Origin: Amylostereum areolatum
Taxonomy: Eukaryota; Basidiomycota; Agaricomycetes; Russulales; Stereaceae
DNA: 64,000 bases
Direction of reading: 5' to 3'
NCBI GenBank assembly: GCA_012932865.1
Contig: SAXG01000003.1
Coordinates: 496,001 to 560,000, forward strand
Shown: one piece after another, positions 49,873 through 61,714 of the stretch
How the letters are laid out: each line of letters starts with the position of its first letter
Position numbering within the stretch: the stretch's first letter is position 1
The notes under the pieces: model-generated
Databases searched by the model: none
Told to the model about the DNA's origin: nothing
The model's input: only the letters and a program-made list of their open reading frames with translations
Position numbers and translations under genes: made by a program

Positions 49873-51736
49873 TCAGCGGGAAGAAACAGCGCACTGAGAA
49901 ACCCGTGGGGCCGCACCTCCTTTGAAACGACATTTGTCCTTGCTGGAAAAATGGCATTTCACGCCGAAGGGGCATACATGCCCCCAGCAGCAGCCGTCGC
50001 CGTAGGGGCAGTCTCGATCTGAGCGACACGTTAGTGCGGGGAGACTCGTCGAAGGCGATTCACCGGGAATGCACCGTTGTTCAAAAACCAGCACGGAGAC
50101 TGCTTAGCATTTCTTGCCAGAGTTTGGAGCTGCTCGGAGGTCAGGATGTAGTCGTGCGAATACTTGCATCGCCCCTGCCGTGTACCAGGCGGGTGAGAAT
50201 TGTCGTTATCAAACTATAGGGAGTGGTCGTACTTCTTTGGAGCATTGCTCCAGTAAATAATGCTCGTTGCAAGGTGGTGGATTTTCTATGAGCGTTTGGT
50301 CAGTGTAAATGTAAATGACGATGTATACACGATCGAAGAATGCAGACGCACGCTTATACAGTGGCTATGTTTTCGAGAAGTCAGGTCAGCTACGCCTTTG
50401 TGAAGAGGTGCAGATGGAGCCCACCAAGGTAGGATCGATCATCGGCGCTGTGGTGGGTCGTTTCGGGCTAAAACTTCCCATGTTCTGATTGAAGAAATAC
50501 GTGTTTCCCGGGGACGACGCCTTCGGTCCATCGCTATCACGGTCGGGGAACGGAGAGCCTGCAGTGTTCGGCGACATAGGCAACGCCGACGCCGGCGGGG
50601 CTGTCGTGGAGATATAACTACTAGCGCCAGAGGGGAAACTTTTCATAAATAGACCGTTTAACTGGAGGGTGGGAACAAGTGGGGGCATGGATCCCGTAGA
50701 TGACGCATTGCTTTGACTGCGCACGAAGACGAGCTTGGTGGACACTGACAGGGCTTGCAAGTTGAGGTGGATGGAGGAATACTCGGAGCCGTAGCCACCT
50801 AGAAGAGGATCGATTAGACGGACGTGAAAGCGCAGGGAGAACGCCGAGATCTACCCGCGAAGAATACCCGCGACGTTTGCGGTAGGCTAGCAAAAGTCTG
50901 GAGGTACGCTGCACGTAAATCCGTTGGTATTGATAACCATGCCAGTGAAAGGCGTGATTTGTCACACCTCTGATTTTTGTGTCGGCATCGTGCTTGCTGA
51001 CGACGTCAATGATAGATAACGACGGGGAAGTCTGGCTCAGGCCAGCGAAGAACTGATCAAACTGGTCGGTTGTACAGCAGTCGTTGACAATTAGGTCGTC
51101 GACCAGCTTGTGCTTATTGACGTATATTTGGATCCAGAGAACGGGTTCCTTGGCAGTATCGTTTGCGTCTTCAGCCATGTTTTGTCGAATACCACGGATA
51201 AATTCCTCGCCGGCACGTCGTCCACCCAAATCTCCTTGCTGGAGGTAAGGGGTCGCAAACATACTCCGGGTACCATCGATGATACAAAGAGCAAGCCTCG
51301 GCTGGAGTCCCTTGGTTAGCGGACGTTTGATGCGGTAAGCAAGGAGCTGCGATAATACACAGTGCGGAACACGTACCTCCTCATCGTCGTCTCCAGTGCC
51401 GTTGACGAGCTGTCTTCTGGACACGAGCAGCTCCCCGCGCATTTTATCTTCCCGCTCAACGGCTTCCCTGGCAGCCCGTTTCCAAACGGAAAGATCTACT
51501 TCCAGTTCTTTGACTTTGTTCGCGAGTTCAGCATTTTCGATTGCGGTGGCCTCGGAAAGCTCTGTGTGGCACCGTGGGTACTCGAAAGACGTCCCTCAGA
51601 CAGATAAACCCAACCTTGAATTTTAGAAGATAGCTCTCGCCTGCAAGAGAGAGTGAATATTGTCCGCGAACTAGAGGGAAAGGTGCAAAACTCACCACTG
51701 GTATTGGGTGTTGGTCCTCGTTAGCGGGGTATCCAT
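49873..51736 (-). CDS. CCCH zinc-finger protein with N-terminal coiled coil
   Basis: Probable start MDTPLTRTNTQYQ at 51736. Next comes a coiled-coil segment (AELANKVKELEVDLSVWKRA), then a globular domain of a fungal CCCH family (LALCIIDGTRSMFATPYLQQ, AGEEFIRGIRQNMAEDA, DQFDQFFAGLSQTSPSLSII and TKLVFVRSQS), a low-complexity linker and Cys/His-rich C-terminal motifs: CNEHYLLEQCSKE joined to CKYSHDY, and CPYGDGCCWGHVCPFGVKC. The spacing fits two CCCH-type fingers, so RNA binding is likely. The globular domain may be nuclease-related, but I see no catalytic set that I can vouch for. Many introns; several junctions were not fully resolved. Confidence 0.72.
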
Positions 51737-52702
51737 AACGGCGGGTTACTATTGAAAGCTGTTATTCCGTTGCTGGAGGCTGGTTTATATATGCAAATAC
51801 AGCAGGCCTGCGGCGAGGTCCGACACCTCGAGGTGTGACCGATGTAGGCAGGTCGAAGGGCAGATTATGCGTGAATCAGGCAAGTGAAGCGGTGAAGTGG
51901 ACTATATACAGCTCCTCGGGAATTCTCAAGAGAAGGACGCACGGCGCTTGATACAAACCCAAATACACAGGCGTCTGCGGCATATGAATACCTGCCCTCT
52001 TCCGTCTTCCCGTCGACTGAACATAAGATCTCTTTTGCGAAGAGATCCCGCAGTGCTACAGCTGGAAAGCGTACGCAGGTAGACGAACAAGGAAATCCAC
52101 AACCAGATCTCGGTCTGTTCGGAGCGGTAACGCGGTGATGCTATGGCGAGGGGGTAATGATTGGAACATGCGTCAGCCTGCATGTTGCGGAGACCACCAC
52201 CCCAACCGCGGGATACAAACTGAATTCCCCGGGAAGACGGAATTGTCACCAGGCCTCCTTGTCTCCGGTGGCGGACGGCAGACTGTGTAAGGCATAGGAC
52301 ACACAACGTCTTTAGGTTGCCTTCTATACTTCCGGATGTTTGCACCAAAGGTGGGAAAGCATTTTGATAAGGCATGTATTTGCGCGAGTGCGGGACGATG
52401 GGCCGTCAAGGAAGTGTTCGTCCTGGGCTCGGCCAAAGTTGTACGGCCAAAGGGGGGGATTCCTGACCACGGTACTGAAAGTCTGTATGGGCCCTCGGTG
52501 CCTGCCAACTTGCAAGGGAAGGGGAGGGAAGGGAAGTAAGAAACGACCGTGGGAATGTCACGTGCCACGCGTTGGGCAAGAGCGCGACGCGTTGTCCTTT
52601 TCTTCAACCTCTTCTACCTTCCCCGCCTCCCCGCCCCCTCCGTTCCGACTCCCCCCTCCCTCCCTTCCTCGAGACACGCCCGCCTGAGACTGATTGTACC
52701 AC
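51737..52702. other. Divergent intergenic region (CCCH gene / CDT1), no gene recognised
   Basis: About 970 bp. The frames at 51926-52607 on the minus strand have no recognisable domain and lack splice support. No repeats or RNA gene found. Confidence 0.45.
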
Positions 52703-54610
52703 ATGGCCGACATGTACACTTCCCTCCACGTGTCTCTGAGGAAAAAGCGCCCCTTGTCGGATAGTGAGGACGACACGACTATTACGCCCAAACGGCTGCG
52801 ATTAGCGTGCGTCTCTACTTACCACTTTCCCCCCAAAAAAGTCTAACAATAGAAACGTCAGGCCGCCGTCCCCTCCCAAGACTGTCAGGAGGAAGCGCAC
52901 TCAGTCAGAATCCGATTCATCCACGCTCCCCACACAATTCGCTCGTCTGTACAAAATCCAGACCGCTCTCCAGCATGCCCTCTCCCATGCCCTCGCTACC
53001 TGTGCTGTGGCTCCATCATCAGACACTGGCATCGTTCGCAATGTTCTCAATCACCACTCCCTCAGCTCGTACTCTGGTTTAACGACTAGGTTTGAAGTTG
53101 ACGACCTCAGACGACTGTGCTGGCTTTGGGAATGGGATGGCGACGCTCTCCCCCTTCCAGGATTAGGGAAGGGCAAAGCAAAGGCTCACGATGACGACGA
53201 CAACCCTTTCTTGGAGGATGAGACTCCCCCGCCTCCCAAGGATTGGTCCCGTGGCGCGATGGGCTTCATTCTCAATCCCACAAGTCATTATTCGAAGTCA
53301 ACAGGGTCCCGTATACCAGCCTATGGTATCGGCATTGAAGTCGAGATGGATCTTGATAAGGACATGGGCAGTGGCATGGCGTCCGTTGCTCGTTGGACAG
53401 CTGAGAGCGAGAGCCGCAGACGAAATGTTTTAGCGAAGATCACCAAGTGGATTGAGGTGCGTTTTAATTTGTAGAGATGATTTGGCAGAACCTGAACATC
53501 TTTTCTAGCACCACGCCGATATGAATCCGATTCCCAATGTCCCTATGGCCGATCTACCACAATTGATCATACCCGCGAAACCTTCCAACCTAACCCGACT
53601 CCTGGCGTCCGCTTCACCCAAAGCCTCCTCTTCAGTGAAGATTCTTGCGACGCCACCCTCCCCGACTTCCTTTACAAAACGGGGGAAGGGATCGCCTCTC
53701 AAATCACCTGTCAAGCGCTCCTCAGCCGCGCGCGAGTTTGCCGTGCCATTTCCTGTTACTCCCTCTTCCAAGGGCAGCCCGTCCAAAAACTCTGTCATAT
53801 TTCCTCGGACACCTTCCTCTCGGCATAAACACCCAGATGAGTTTACAGGGTTGTTGACGCCACAGACGCCGTCACTTTCCCCATCGCGTTCTGAATCGGA
53901 AGGTTCCCTCCCGTCAACTCCTGTGCACCAGCGCGGGCCCAATGCGGCTACCGTTCCCTCGACGCCAACAAGCTCCCGCAGGCAGGCGTTGTACGACCGC
54001 ATTCGGGAGAAATCGCTCACGAGCTCGCCGACGAAGTCACCGAGTAAGAGCCGTGAAGTGGCAGGAGGAAAGATGACTCGTGAGCAACTGCTCAAGATGA
54101 GCCAGGAGGAAATGCGCCGGCGTGTGCTTCTTGGAAGGCTAGGCAGCGTTGCTGAAAGTATTTGGATGTGAGCAGTGTCCTGTTGTATTTTTTACCTCCC
54201 TTTACTCAACTTGTTTCCTTAGGCTCTTTGCTGGTCCCTCGGGCAGTAATACGACACCTGCTGCTCGCAAGCGACGTGTCCTCCCACTCACAGAAGTTAC
54301 CGCCGCCATCCTCAAGTCTTCCCCCGTTCCAATTTCCTCTGCCGAGGCACGAGAGTCCGTTGGACTGCTGACATCCATGTGCCCTTTCTTCCTGCGATCG
54401 TTATCGATCGCGGGAGCGGAATGGCTGGAGATGCCTGCACCGTCGACCGAGACGAGCGTGAAGCCTCCGTCGAGCCCCGGCGCGAGCCGCGGGAAGGACG
54501 AGAGCGCTGAGGAGCTGCTGACGCGCAGTCCCCGCCGAGTGAAGCGCGAGGGCGGCGGCTTGCGCGAGGTGCGCGAGCGCATCCGCCGAGAGCTCGAATC
54601 CCAGGAGTGA
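52703..54610 (+). CDS. CDT1: DNA replication licensing factor CDT1
   Basis: Four exons: 52703-52806, 52862-53456, 53509-54167 and 54223-54610, 581 residues, intact. The middle winged-helix region shows [56 protein letters not shown] and [12 protein letters not shown] Ser/Thr/Pro-rich linker with many SP/TP sites (CDK-type sites) follows. The C-terminal winged helix has [39 protein letters not shown] and [20 protein letters not shown] with GAEWLEMP. Cdt1 loads the MCM helicase at origins with ORC and Cdc6. The first few residues ([17 protein letters not shown]) are acidic and basic patches. No geminin-like gene is seen nearby. Confidence 0.85.
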
Positions 54611-55691
54611 GCAGCCTACCCCTGCATCTTTGCCATTGCTCCCATTTGTTATCCTGCTTTCTTTTCCACCGTTTCTTGACATGTTTTATTTTCCATTTAC
54701 CTCTCGATTTGCGACACCTAGCGATACATCATCTCATACCTCACAGCCTATCCGAATCCCCTGCTCCATCTCTTCCGCTCCTATATCCATCCTTACGACC
54801 CTCGTCATGTTTTACCCACCTCGATTTGCGACACCTCTGCGACCCACCCACACTACCCGCCTCCTCACACCACCATCTCTCTCGATTTGCAATACTTGGC
54901 TTTGTCTCTTGATTCTACGCTGGGTTACTTTACATAGACTTACCTGAATTTCAGGATGAGTATGGTAGCTACGTACTGCGTCTACACTCTGAGCTCTCAG
55001 GTAAAAAATGAAAGTACACTATGTAGTATGTAAACCTCGCGACCATGCACATACATATAATACCTGCGGTACGACCTACTCTCACACCGGACACTGGACA
55101 TCGGCGGAGAGACCATCGGCGGAGAGACCATCGGCGGAACCAACATATACTGTACCGGGGCTCCGGCTTACCACTGTTCCATTCCCCTCAACGATAGCTA
55201 TCAATGGCTATCAATTACGCAAAGCGTGTGGTTACTCATCGGCACTCCATACACCCTCAAGATCACTCATCTGAAACCCACACAACTTGGCATGGTTCCA
55301 GATACATTACATACCAAGTGTTTCTTAGTGAGTACTGGCTTACTGAGCAGCAGTGACGGTCTTCCGGTACTACTACATACGGTAATTAGAAACTCTCTAA
55401 CAAGCACAAAACGCGACTGCACGCTGATCGTGAAATTACAGCTGCTGGAGGAGTTCACAACACAGAGATACTGTACATACAACTAACTCGCCTGCAAAGA
55501 TGTCTAAGAGTCCACCAACTTACCCTGTAACAACGTCCTTGCATGACGCTAACATACTGAATATGAGATACAGATGAACACGGTCTGCCATGCATTTGCA
55601 ACGACGTGCGTACCATGGATATAATTACAAGCACTACTGGCACGCCGCAGGTGAGGGCTTTTGAGCTAGAAGATACGAAGCAGACTAAGTG
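54611..55691. other. Intergenic with short direct and tandem repeats
   Basis: About 1.08 kb between convergent CDT1 and the SmG gene. A 17-bp direct repeat CTCGATTTGCGACACCT occurs at 54703-54719 and 54820-54836, with a partial copy at 54881-54890. A 15-bp tandem repeat (unit CATCGGCGGAGAGAC, 2.7 copies) lies at 55099-55138. No gene recognised. Confidence 0.55.
55099..55138. repeat. 15-bp tandem repeat, 2.7 copies
   Basis: Unit CATCGGCGGAGAGAC, two perfect copies and a ten-base partial, in otherwise unremarkable intergenic DNA. Confidence 0.85.
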
Positions 55692-56033
55692 CTACCGTAT
55701 CGCCTCCAAGGTCTCCATTGATGTTACACTGTTTCCGCGGATGACCTGAGGGCACAATTAGTTGCGATCGGGTATCAAGGCTATAGGAGACGCACGACAG
55801 TGCCGATGGGGTGTTTTTGAGCAGGTGTTGTCTCCTCGACCGCATCGTCGATAACGAGGTTGAGAAAGAGATCATAGCCGCGCAAGGTTCCGCTGACTTT
55901 ACGACCACCCTGAAGGTGAACGAAGAGCCTTTTGTCCATAAACTTGAGCGAAGGTACAAGGTCAGTTGGAGATGAGGAGAAAATCCGATTGTGCACTCAC
56001 TTTCTTGAGCTCGGGTTGAGAGGCTTTCGACAT
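55692..56033 (-). CDS. SMX2: Small nuclear ribonucleoprotein SmG
   Basis: Three exons: 56033-56001, 55942-55796 and 55745-55692, 77 residues. The Sm fold is complete: MSKASQPELKKFMDKRL, Sm1 (HLQGGRKVSGTLRGYDLFLN) and Sm2 (IGTVVIRGNSVTSME). SmG is one of the seven core proteins on U1, U2, U4 and U5 snRNAs. It could be confused with Lsm7, but the first residues and the exact Sm1/Sm2 sequence favour SmG. It is divergent from the RGG-box gene. Confidence 0.92.
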
Positions 56034-56374
56034 GGTTGTTAATGGGGGATCGCTGTGGAACGCAAAGCGTGAAGAACGCGTTGCTTATCCGTGTTTGGCA
56101 ACAACTGTTGTTTCCCGACTCCGAAGTCGTCTGGGCTGCTCTCCACCTACAGCCTATTTATCACCTACGAACGCCTCCAGCGTTATCCTCGACGCATTCA
56201 ATCAGCGTAAGTCTTATTCTTACGCTCGAAATCCCCCGTGCATAACATCGGCGAACAGGTCGCGTTTCGCTTTGGTCCCCCCCCTGCCCCCCCCCCCCCC
56301 CCCTGTTGCTTCACTACACCTGGATGGCCTCAGTATCTTCCCTCCCACCCTCGGTACCCACCATTGCACGGAAC
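56034..56374. promoter_or_regulatory. Divergent SmG / RGG-gene upstream region with poly-C run
   Basis: About 340 bp shared by two divergent genes. A C-rich tract spans 56276-56303, interrupted once, with an 18-nt C run at 56286-56303 about 70 bp before the RGG-gene ATG. It would lie in the 5' UTR or in a leader intron, where TTGCTTCACTACACC follows. Confidence 0.5.
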
Positions 56375-58080
56375 ATGGACTGGGGTCGGAGTAGCGACCG
56401 AGGTGCAGCGTTCCGTGGTTTCAGTAAAGGGCGTGGTGGAGCACGCGGAGGTTCTCGAGGACGGGGCGGACGTACTTCGGGACGTGGGGATGCCAGCAGT
56501 GTCCACGGGGAGCTCACCTCAGGATCGTCGACTCACACGCCAGATAGCAAGGCAGGATCCAAGGACCTATCCCGTACTCCTATGCCAATCCCCAGTGATG
56601 CTTCGTCCGCAAAAAGCACCGCGTCCACTCTGCCACAGTCCTCGCCTGGTACCGATACGTCCACTAGGTCTCGGGCGGGCTCTCGGCGTAATACGCATCA
56701 ATCCACACGCAAGGGCCCCACCATGACCGTCACTCCCGCTCCTCCTGAAGTCGTTGCGTCGAAGGTTTCACAGGAGGCTGCCAAATCCTCGAACCGAAAA
56801 AGACGTTCCCATCAAACTAGCAAGGGGTCATCCGACTTTGTTCATACTTTGACAGTCGACAGTGCGCTGAAGATCCGGAAAGTTCACTCGGGACCTGTGT
56901 CACCTACCGAAGGCTCGAAGGACGCTCCTCCTCACCTCGTCACGAAGTCCGCAGGCCCGGCGGTCACCTCATTCGGTTCAAGGACAAACATAGATTCGCT
57001 TGTCGAGCATGTTCGTTCCATGGCGATGGAGAGGCCTTCTACACCGGGCAGTCACATTGATTGGGCTGGCGACGATGATGATTCCCTGCCGGACCTGGAC
57101 GACTGGGGTGTCAAGTCAACGACCGCGTCAGCGAGCAACGACGAAGCCAGCTCAATCGACGATGCGACAGCGGCTAGCAAGCTTGCGCTAATGTCCCCCA
57201 TTTTGGACGATTCGATCAAACAACTTCCGGAACACCTCAAATCTCCCACTTTCTCTACCGCGTCCCTTTCCCCTCGCATTTATCCCCACCCTTTCGATGA
57301 CCTGACTGGTTCACGCACCGCACCTTCTGCTGAAATAGTGCCTCTCCTACCGTCGACAACACTCGACACCCTGCAGCCTTCTACAGTTGACTCTACCTCG
57401 GCTCCCCCCGATTCCACGTCTACGACTCCGCCTGATATTGTGGAAGCAAAGGAAGCACACCATGATGACGCCCTACCCACATCGACCCCGCTCGACTCCT
57501 CTCTACCTGCCAACCCGACGAACCCCGAAACAGCGAAACTAGCCTTTACCCAGCATCCTCCACCGCCTCTGACCTCCCTTTCGTCCAATCCAGAACCCTC
57601 TCCTCACCCTCACCCTCAATCGGCACCCCCGTTGAGGGGTCTAGCTGATTCTATCCATGCTCCTGCCCGCCTACCCATGTCTGCACAGCCAGACTGGAAC
57701 AGAGTGGAGAACGGATTGGAGGCGTCTATCCATGCCCCAGGAAAATTTGACCCTGTGGGTCCGCTCGCGCCACATACCGCACCTGCAGGGCCTGGCTTCC
57801 ATCCGTCTCATGGACGTTCAAGGACCGTCGGACGGCCGCCTTTTGCGGCGGGCACGGCTGGCATGTCCGTATCGTCCTTTCCACTCGGGCGTGTCTACGC
57901 CTAATTGGCGCACTACCCAATCACAACCGTACCCAGTCTACCCCTCCTTCTGCAGGAGAGACCCGTCATGCACGTCATGCAAGCCGCCCGGTCATCACGG
58001 GCGATGCAATCACACGCCTTGCTAGAACGTTGGGCAATGTCGCACCGAAGAGAGAGGCCGTTGCTACCGCATCCGATTGA
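56375..58080 (+). CDS. RGG-box, Ser/Pro-rich protein of unknown function
   Basis: A large, mostly intronless frame. The N-terminus (from MDWGRSSDRGAAFRGFSKGR) is an RGG/RG-rich box (GGARGGSRGRGGRTSGRG), typical of RNA-binding proteins. The rest is Ser/Thr/Pro-rich and probably disordered, with conserved-looking pieces DSLVEHVRSMAMERPSTPGS and HIDWAGDDDDSLPDLDDWGV, the latter resembling acidic Trp-containing peptide motifs that bind translation or RNA-decay factors, then APLRGLADSIHAP-type repeats (SIHAPARLP, SIHAPGKFD). The long frame stops at 57904. Two further extra bases (about 57890 and 57945) would extend it to 58080 through RPVITGDAITRLARTLGNVA. The start at 56375 is preferred over an upstream Met at 56306. 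Confidence 0.65.
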
Positions 58081-58325
58081 TATCTTGTATTCCCGAACGA
58101 AACCCAGTTGTCTGTAACGTATGTTTTGTCCTGTTTCTTGTATACCCTCTCCTAGTATCTACCCCAACTCGCCCGCCTACATCCAAGGCCATCTGTTATT
58201 TATGTACACTGTGATGACCCAGTGCTCGTGCTTCGTTTAACCTTGCTTACTGCCTGCTCTTCACAGTGGATATTCGATTTTTAGGGATCATGTTTCGCAT
58301 ATTAAACCAATGAACCATTGTAACA

Positions 58326-59872
58326 TCATCCTGAACTGAAGTACGATATCTCGAGTCCTAATGATTTGATAGGTTTCGCTCGGCTGGAAAAATTGGATGC
58401 TACCCCTAAGCCAATGAGAAGATTTTTCAAACGTCCCTCCCACATCAATGCGACCTCCTAAAAGCATGTTTATCAATACTTGAATGGGTTCTGATGCAGA
58501 GGATCACCTCACGTTAGACGTTGACAAACGTGCCTTCACCACGCCTGTTACATCATAGGGAGATTGGGGAAGGGTGTCCGGTAGAGTGATGTTATCGACA
58601 GAATCGGGTAACGGCTGTGCCTTTGAACGCCTAAGCCACCACTCTGCACCCATGGTCCACTCGCTTTCGTAGCTGTAGACGTTGAAATCGAAGCGGGAGG
58701 CCAGCGACAAGTCTCGTGAGACTTGTGCGGCGTATGCTCCAGATATATGACCTAGCATGGGATTGAAAAGTGCTGTGATGGTCGTTGGAGGTTGTGAAAA
58801 GGTGGAGGGGGAGAGATGCAACGGAGGGGAAGTTGGGAATGTCGGCGATTCAGCGGGAAGTTTGAAGGATGGTGGTGTAGCATCAGGAAGAGTCGTGAAC
58901 CGTATCCCCGTGGATACTAGGTGAATAAGATATCAGGTGAAGGTAGGGGGCGGGGACGGATCAAACCCACCACCAGCACTTTTCTCCTTTGCGCTGAAAT
59001 ACAGCTCAGCACCGGCCGAAATTCGACCCTTAAGGCCGCCTTCCATAGCTTCTTCCTCGTCGATTCGTTTTAACTTTCGCTCAGTCTCAGACTGTTCGCC
59101 TTCTTCCCTGTTGCTTTCGGCGGGTGTGCCGAGTTTACCAAAGTTGTGAAGCATGCGCACACCAAGCATGTGGTCCTCCGCGCTGTACGTATATTCGGTA
59201 CACCAGCGCCCGGTGTCGTGCTGCAGACTCAGCATGATATTGCTGGGAGAGGCACCTGAGCGCGATACCGTCTGTGCGAGGTCTGCGCGTGGGTCAGAAA
59301 TGGCGGCAACCAATGCTTGGAGATGGGGCGAGACCCGCGTAGAATAGAGGGCATCAAGTCTGCCTGTGGGGACGTATAGGCGGCCGTAAAGTAGGTAGTC
59401 TGTACGGCGCATGTCAAAAATCACTTCATGTTGACAGAAGCAGGTGCACGTACTCACCTCGAACATCTACCCGCTCGCCACCCAGGAAAGTATCCTCCTT
59501 GCCCACAGGTCTCCGCGGCTGGTCATAGACCTTGAAGCGGTCGATCATGTCTTTGAAACGGACGTCGCCCGAGCCCTTGATGTCCAGGTCGCATGAGGTG
59601 AAGATATATCCAACAGAACCATTAAGTGACGGCAGAGCATTCATAGAATAAGTGGTTTTGAAGAGGGCATTCGGGGACTTAGAAATGGAGAAGTGCAGAC
59701 CGCGCGGGACCGCGAATTCAAGGATGGCTGCGGAGGTGTGAGCAACCGGAAACCTTCCCCGTCGTGAGCACATACCATTTGAAGAGCGCGTTAGGTTTGA
59801 ATATAAGTTGTCTTCGTTCCATCCTGTGGCCTTGTAGTAGCTCCGAAGAACGTACGTCGCGAATGGGTGCAT
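58326..59872 (-). CDS. MDM10: Mitochondrial outer-membrane protein MDM10 (ERMES complex)
   Basis: Five exons: 59872-59776, 59727-59458, 59399-58974, 58916-58513 and 58457-58326, 442 residues, intact. The N-terminus MHPFATYVLRSYYKATGWNE and NLYSNLTRSSNAILEFAVPR is diagnostic, followed by GLHFSISKSPNALFKTTYSM, GSVGYIFTSCDLDIKGS, YGRLYVPTGRLDALYSTRVS, RWCTEYTYSAEDHMLGVRML, the barrel strands LFNPMLGHISGAYAAQVSRD and the last strands VALMWEGRLKNLLIGLG and LGLEISYFSSG. A beta-barrel that tethers mitochondria to the ER and assists outer-membrane protein assembly. An in-frame Met five codons upstream (59887) exists; MHPF matches the family start. The last exon is easily missed. Confidence 0.94.
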
Positions 59873-60032
59873 CGAGTCTCGGGCCAAGAGGCGTCCTCCG
59901 CTCCGGCCAGTCGCGTCGTTCTTGTCTTGCGGCCTCTCTACGACGTACGTTCATGTCCCATAGGCACCTCACCACATCGCACATCCTCGCATTCGCATCT
60001 CTCTACTCTTTCGAGAATATGTTGGCCGGAAA

Positions 60033-61117
60033 ATGACTAGCCTTTTCCCTCTGCCTAGTCCCACACTGCCGGAGTTCTCTACGCTGCTATTGACCGGTCC
60101 ATATCACCCCTCTGCTCCCATACACTTGTGTCTCACCCATCTCGTCAATCGCCCGGAGACGAAGGGAGTCTTCTTCACGCCATCTCGTCAGCCCTTCTTG
60201 AATGCAGTCAGACAGTTCAATGACGACTGGCTGAACGAGTGTGGAGGATATGGTGCCGTCTCTGAAATTCTTACAAGGGTGAACGTCCTGTACGTCCTAA
60301 CATATTTTCCATTCTGTTTATCTCTCATCCGCTGTTGTCCAGATATCCCCCTTCTCCGGTGCATTTGGCGCTTCTGCTATCCACTCTTAAAGTGGCAGGT
60401 CCTTGGACAATCTTGCTCTCACTGCCAAAGTTCCTCTGGACAGTACACCGTCGCTCGTCGTCCTGTACGAACTCTCCTTGTATTTTCTCGACGAGAAAGC
60501 ATCAGACTCGTTCGTTTTCTAATTGTATCATTGCGTCCAGCTTCTAATGTCTTTCCGTCACAGCCATACCTTATCCTCATATTTGTCATTGGTAGCCGGC
60601 GCACTGACTGCTTTGGAAACCCTTGGGTCTAACGGGTTTGTATGATCTCCTTTCCTTGGGATGCCAGCCCTGGCTTCTAATTACAATGCTTAGCGATTTG
60701 GTCCAGCTTATCCTCATGGACTCGCGATTGGATGAACTGAAGCTGCCCGTGCTCAAACGACCTTCACATATACCCGATGAAGATGATTCGAGCTGGACTT
60801 CATACAAGGTCTCTTTCCTCGTGCAACGTTATTTTGAGTGGCATGGTAGATTTGAGACAAGTAAGTACGTCAGTTGAAAGCGATAGTGTACTATCCTCAT
60901 GAGAGTGCTTGTAGTTTTGTCACCTGAATCTCCAGTTGCACCCGAGCAAGATGCTCCTCAGCCATCCGCTTCTGGCACCACACACAGGCTCCATCTATGC
61001 AAGACAAATGAGAACGAAGACTCAGAGTCTTCGAATGTGTGGGAATGGGTCGTAAAGGACGGGCGTGCGCGTGGATTTAGTGAAAGTAAAGGCGCTGTTT
61101 TTGCTTGGCCAGAATGA
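60033..61117 (+). CDS. Conserved-looking protein of unknown function
   Basis: Exon 1 is 60033-60289; later exons include DSTPSLVVLYELSLYFLDEK near 60440, a Leu-rich piece near 60580, SDLVQLILMDSRLDELKLPV and SYKVSFLVQRYFEWHGRF near 60700-60860, and a last exon ending GRARGFSESKGAVFAWPE at 61117. The N-terminal LLLTGPYHPSAPIHLCLTHL followed by GVFFTPSRQPFLNAV has the rhythm of a degenerate RecA-like P-loop domain without the GK[ST], as in some Rad51-paralogue or Shu-type proteins. That is speculation. Divergent from MDM10 (160 bp). Confidence 0.6.
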
Positions 61118-61357
61118 CAATATAACCTTTTGCTGCGAACATATCATCCTAAGATTCCAGAACTGCTCATTTCGGTCAGAGTGGTGCTGGGTGGTGTTGC
61201 TAGACATACACTTGCCAACGCACGAGCGGGCCGAGTCCCGATGGACCAAAGCTGCCAGCCTCGACCAGAAAGGCTGATCTGAACCACCACCGACCACAGC
61301 ATCCTGACAGGCGGACTTCACTCCTTCACTGCTGTTTTCCTGCGTTATCTCGAGACA

Positions 61358-61714
61358 ATGTCCTCAGAATTGACAACAAGCTCCTTCGAGCCCCAGTCAG
61401 ATACATCATTCTTCGCCAACATCCTCACCCCAGGCTCCTTCGCTCCATCCAACCTTCCTTTTCATCCTTGATTTCGTTCTCGCGTTTCTAGCCTTCACAT
61501 TCGTTTCGCTGATCGTGCTTACCGGAGGAAATATTCACGTCATCGCGCTTTTGGTCATCGAGCTTGGACTGTGGGCCAGCATCAAATGGTGCGTTCGGCA
61601 TGCATGCTAGTCTTGCCAGACCCTCACACCATGTATAGGTTCGTCCACGAGCTCAAGAACGCACCATCAGAAGAGGCAGGCGAAGCAGCCTCAAACAAAA
61701 AGAAGTCAACCTGA
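61358..61714 (+). CDS. PKR1: Pkr1-like V-ATPase assembly factor
   Basis: Two exons, 61358-61588 and 61639-61714, 101 residues. The family pattern is present: NILTPGSFAPS, then the membrane hairpin LDFVLAFLAFTFVSLIVLTG, the signature GGNIHVIALLVIELGLWASI, and KWFVHELKN with a charged tail ending NKKKST. In yeast Pkr1 is an ER protein needed for assembly of the V-ATPase Vo sector. One extra A at 61451-61452 breaks the frame (TCCAACC instead of TCCACC); without it the frame runs from start to stop. Confidence 0.82.
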
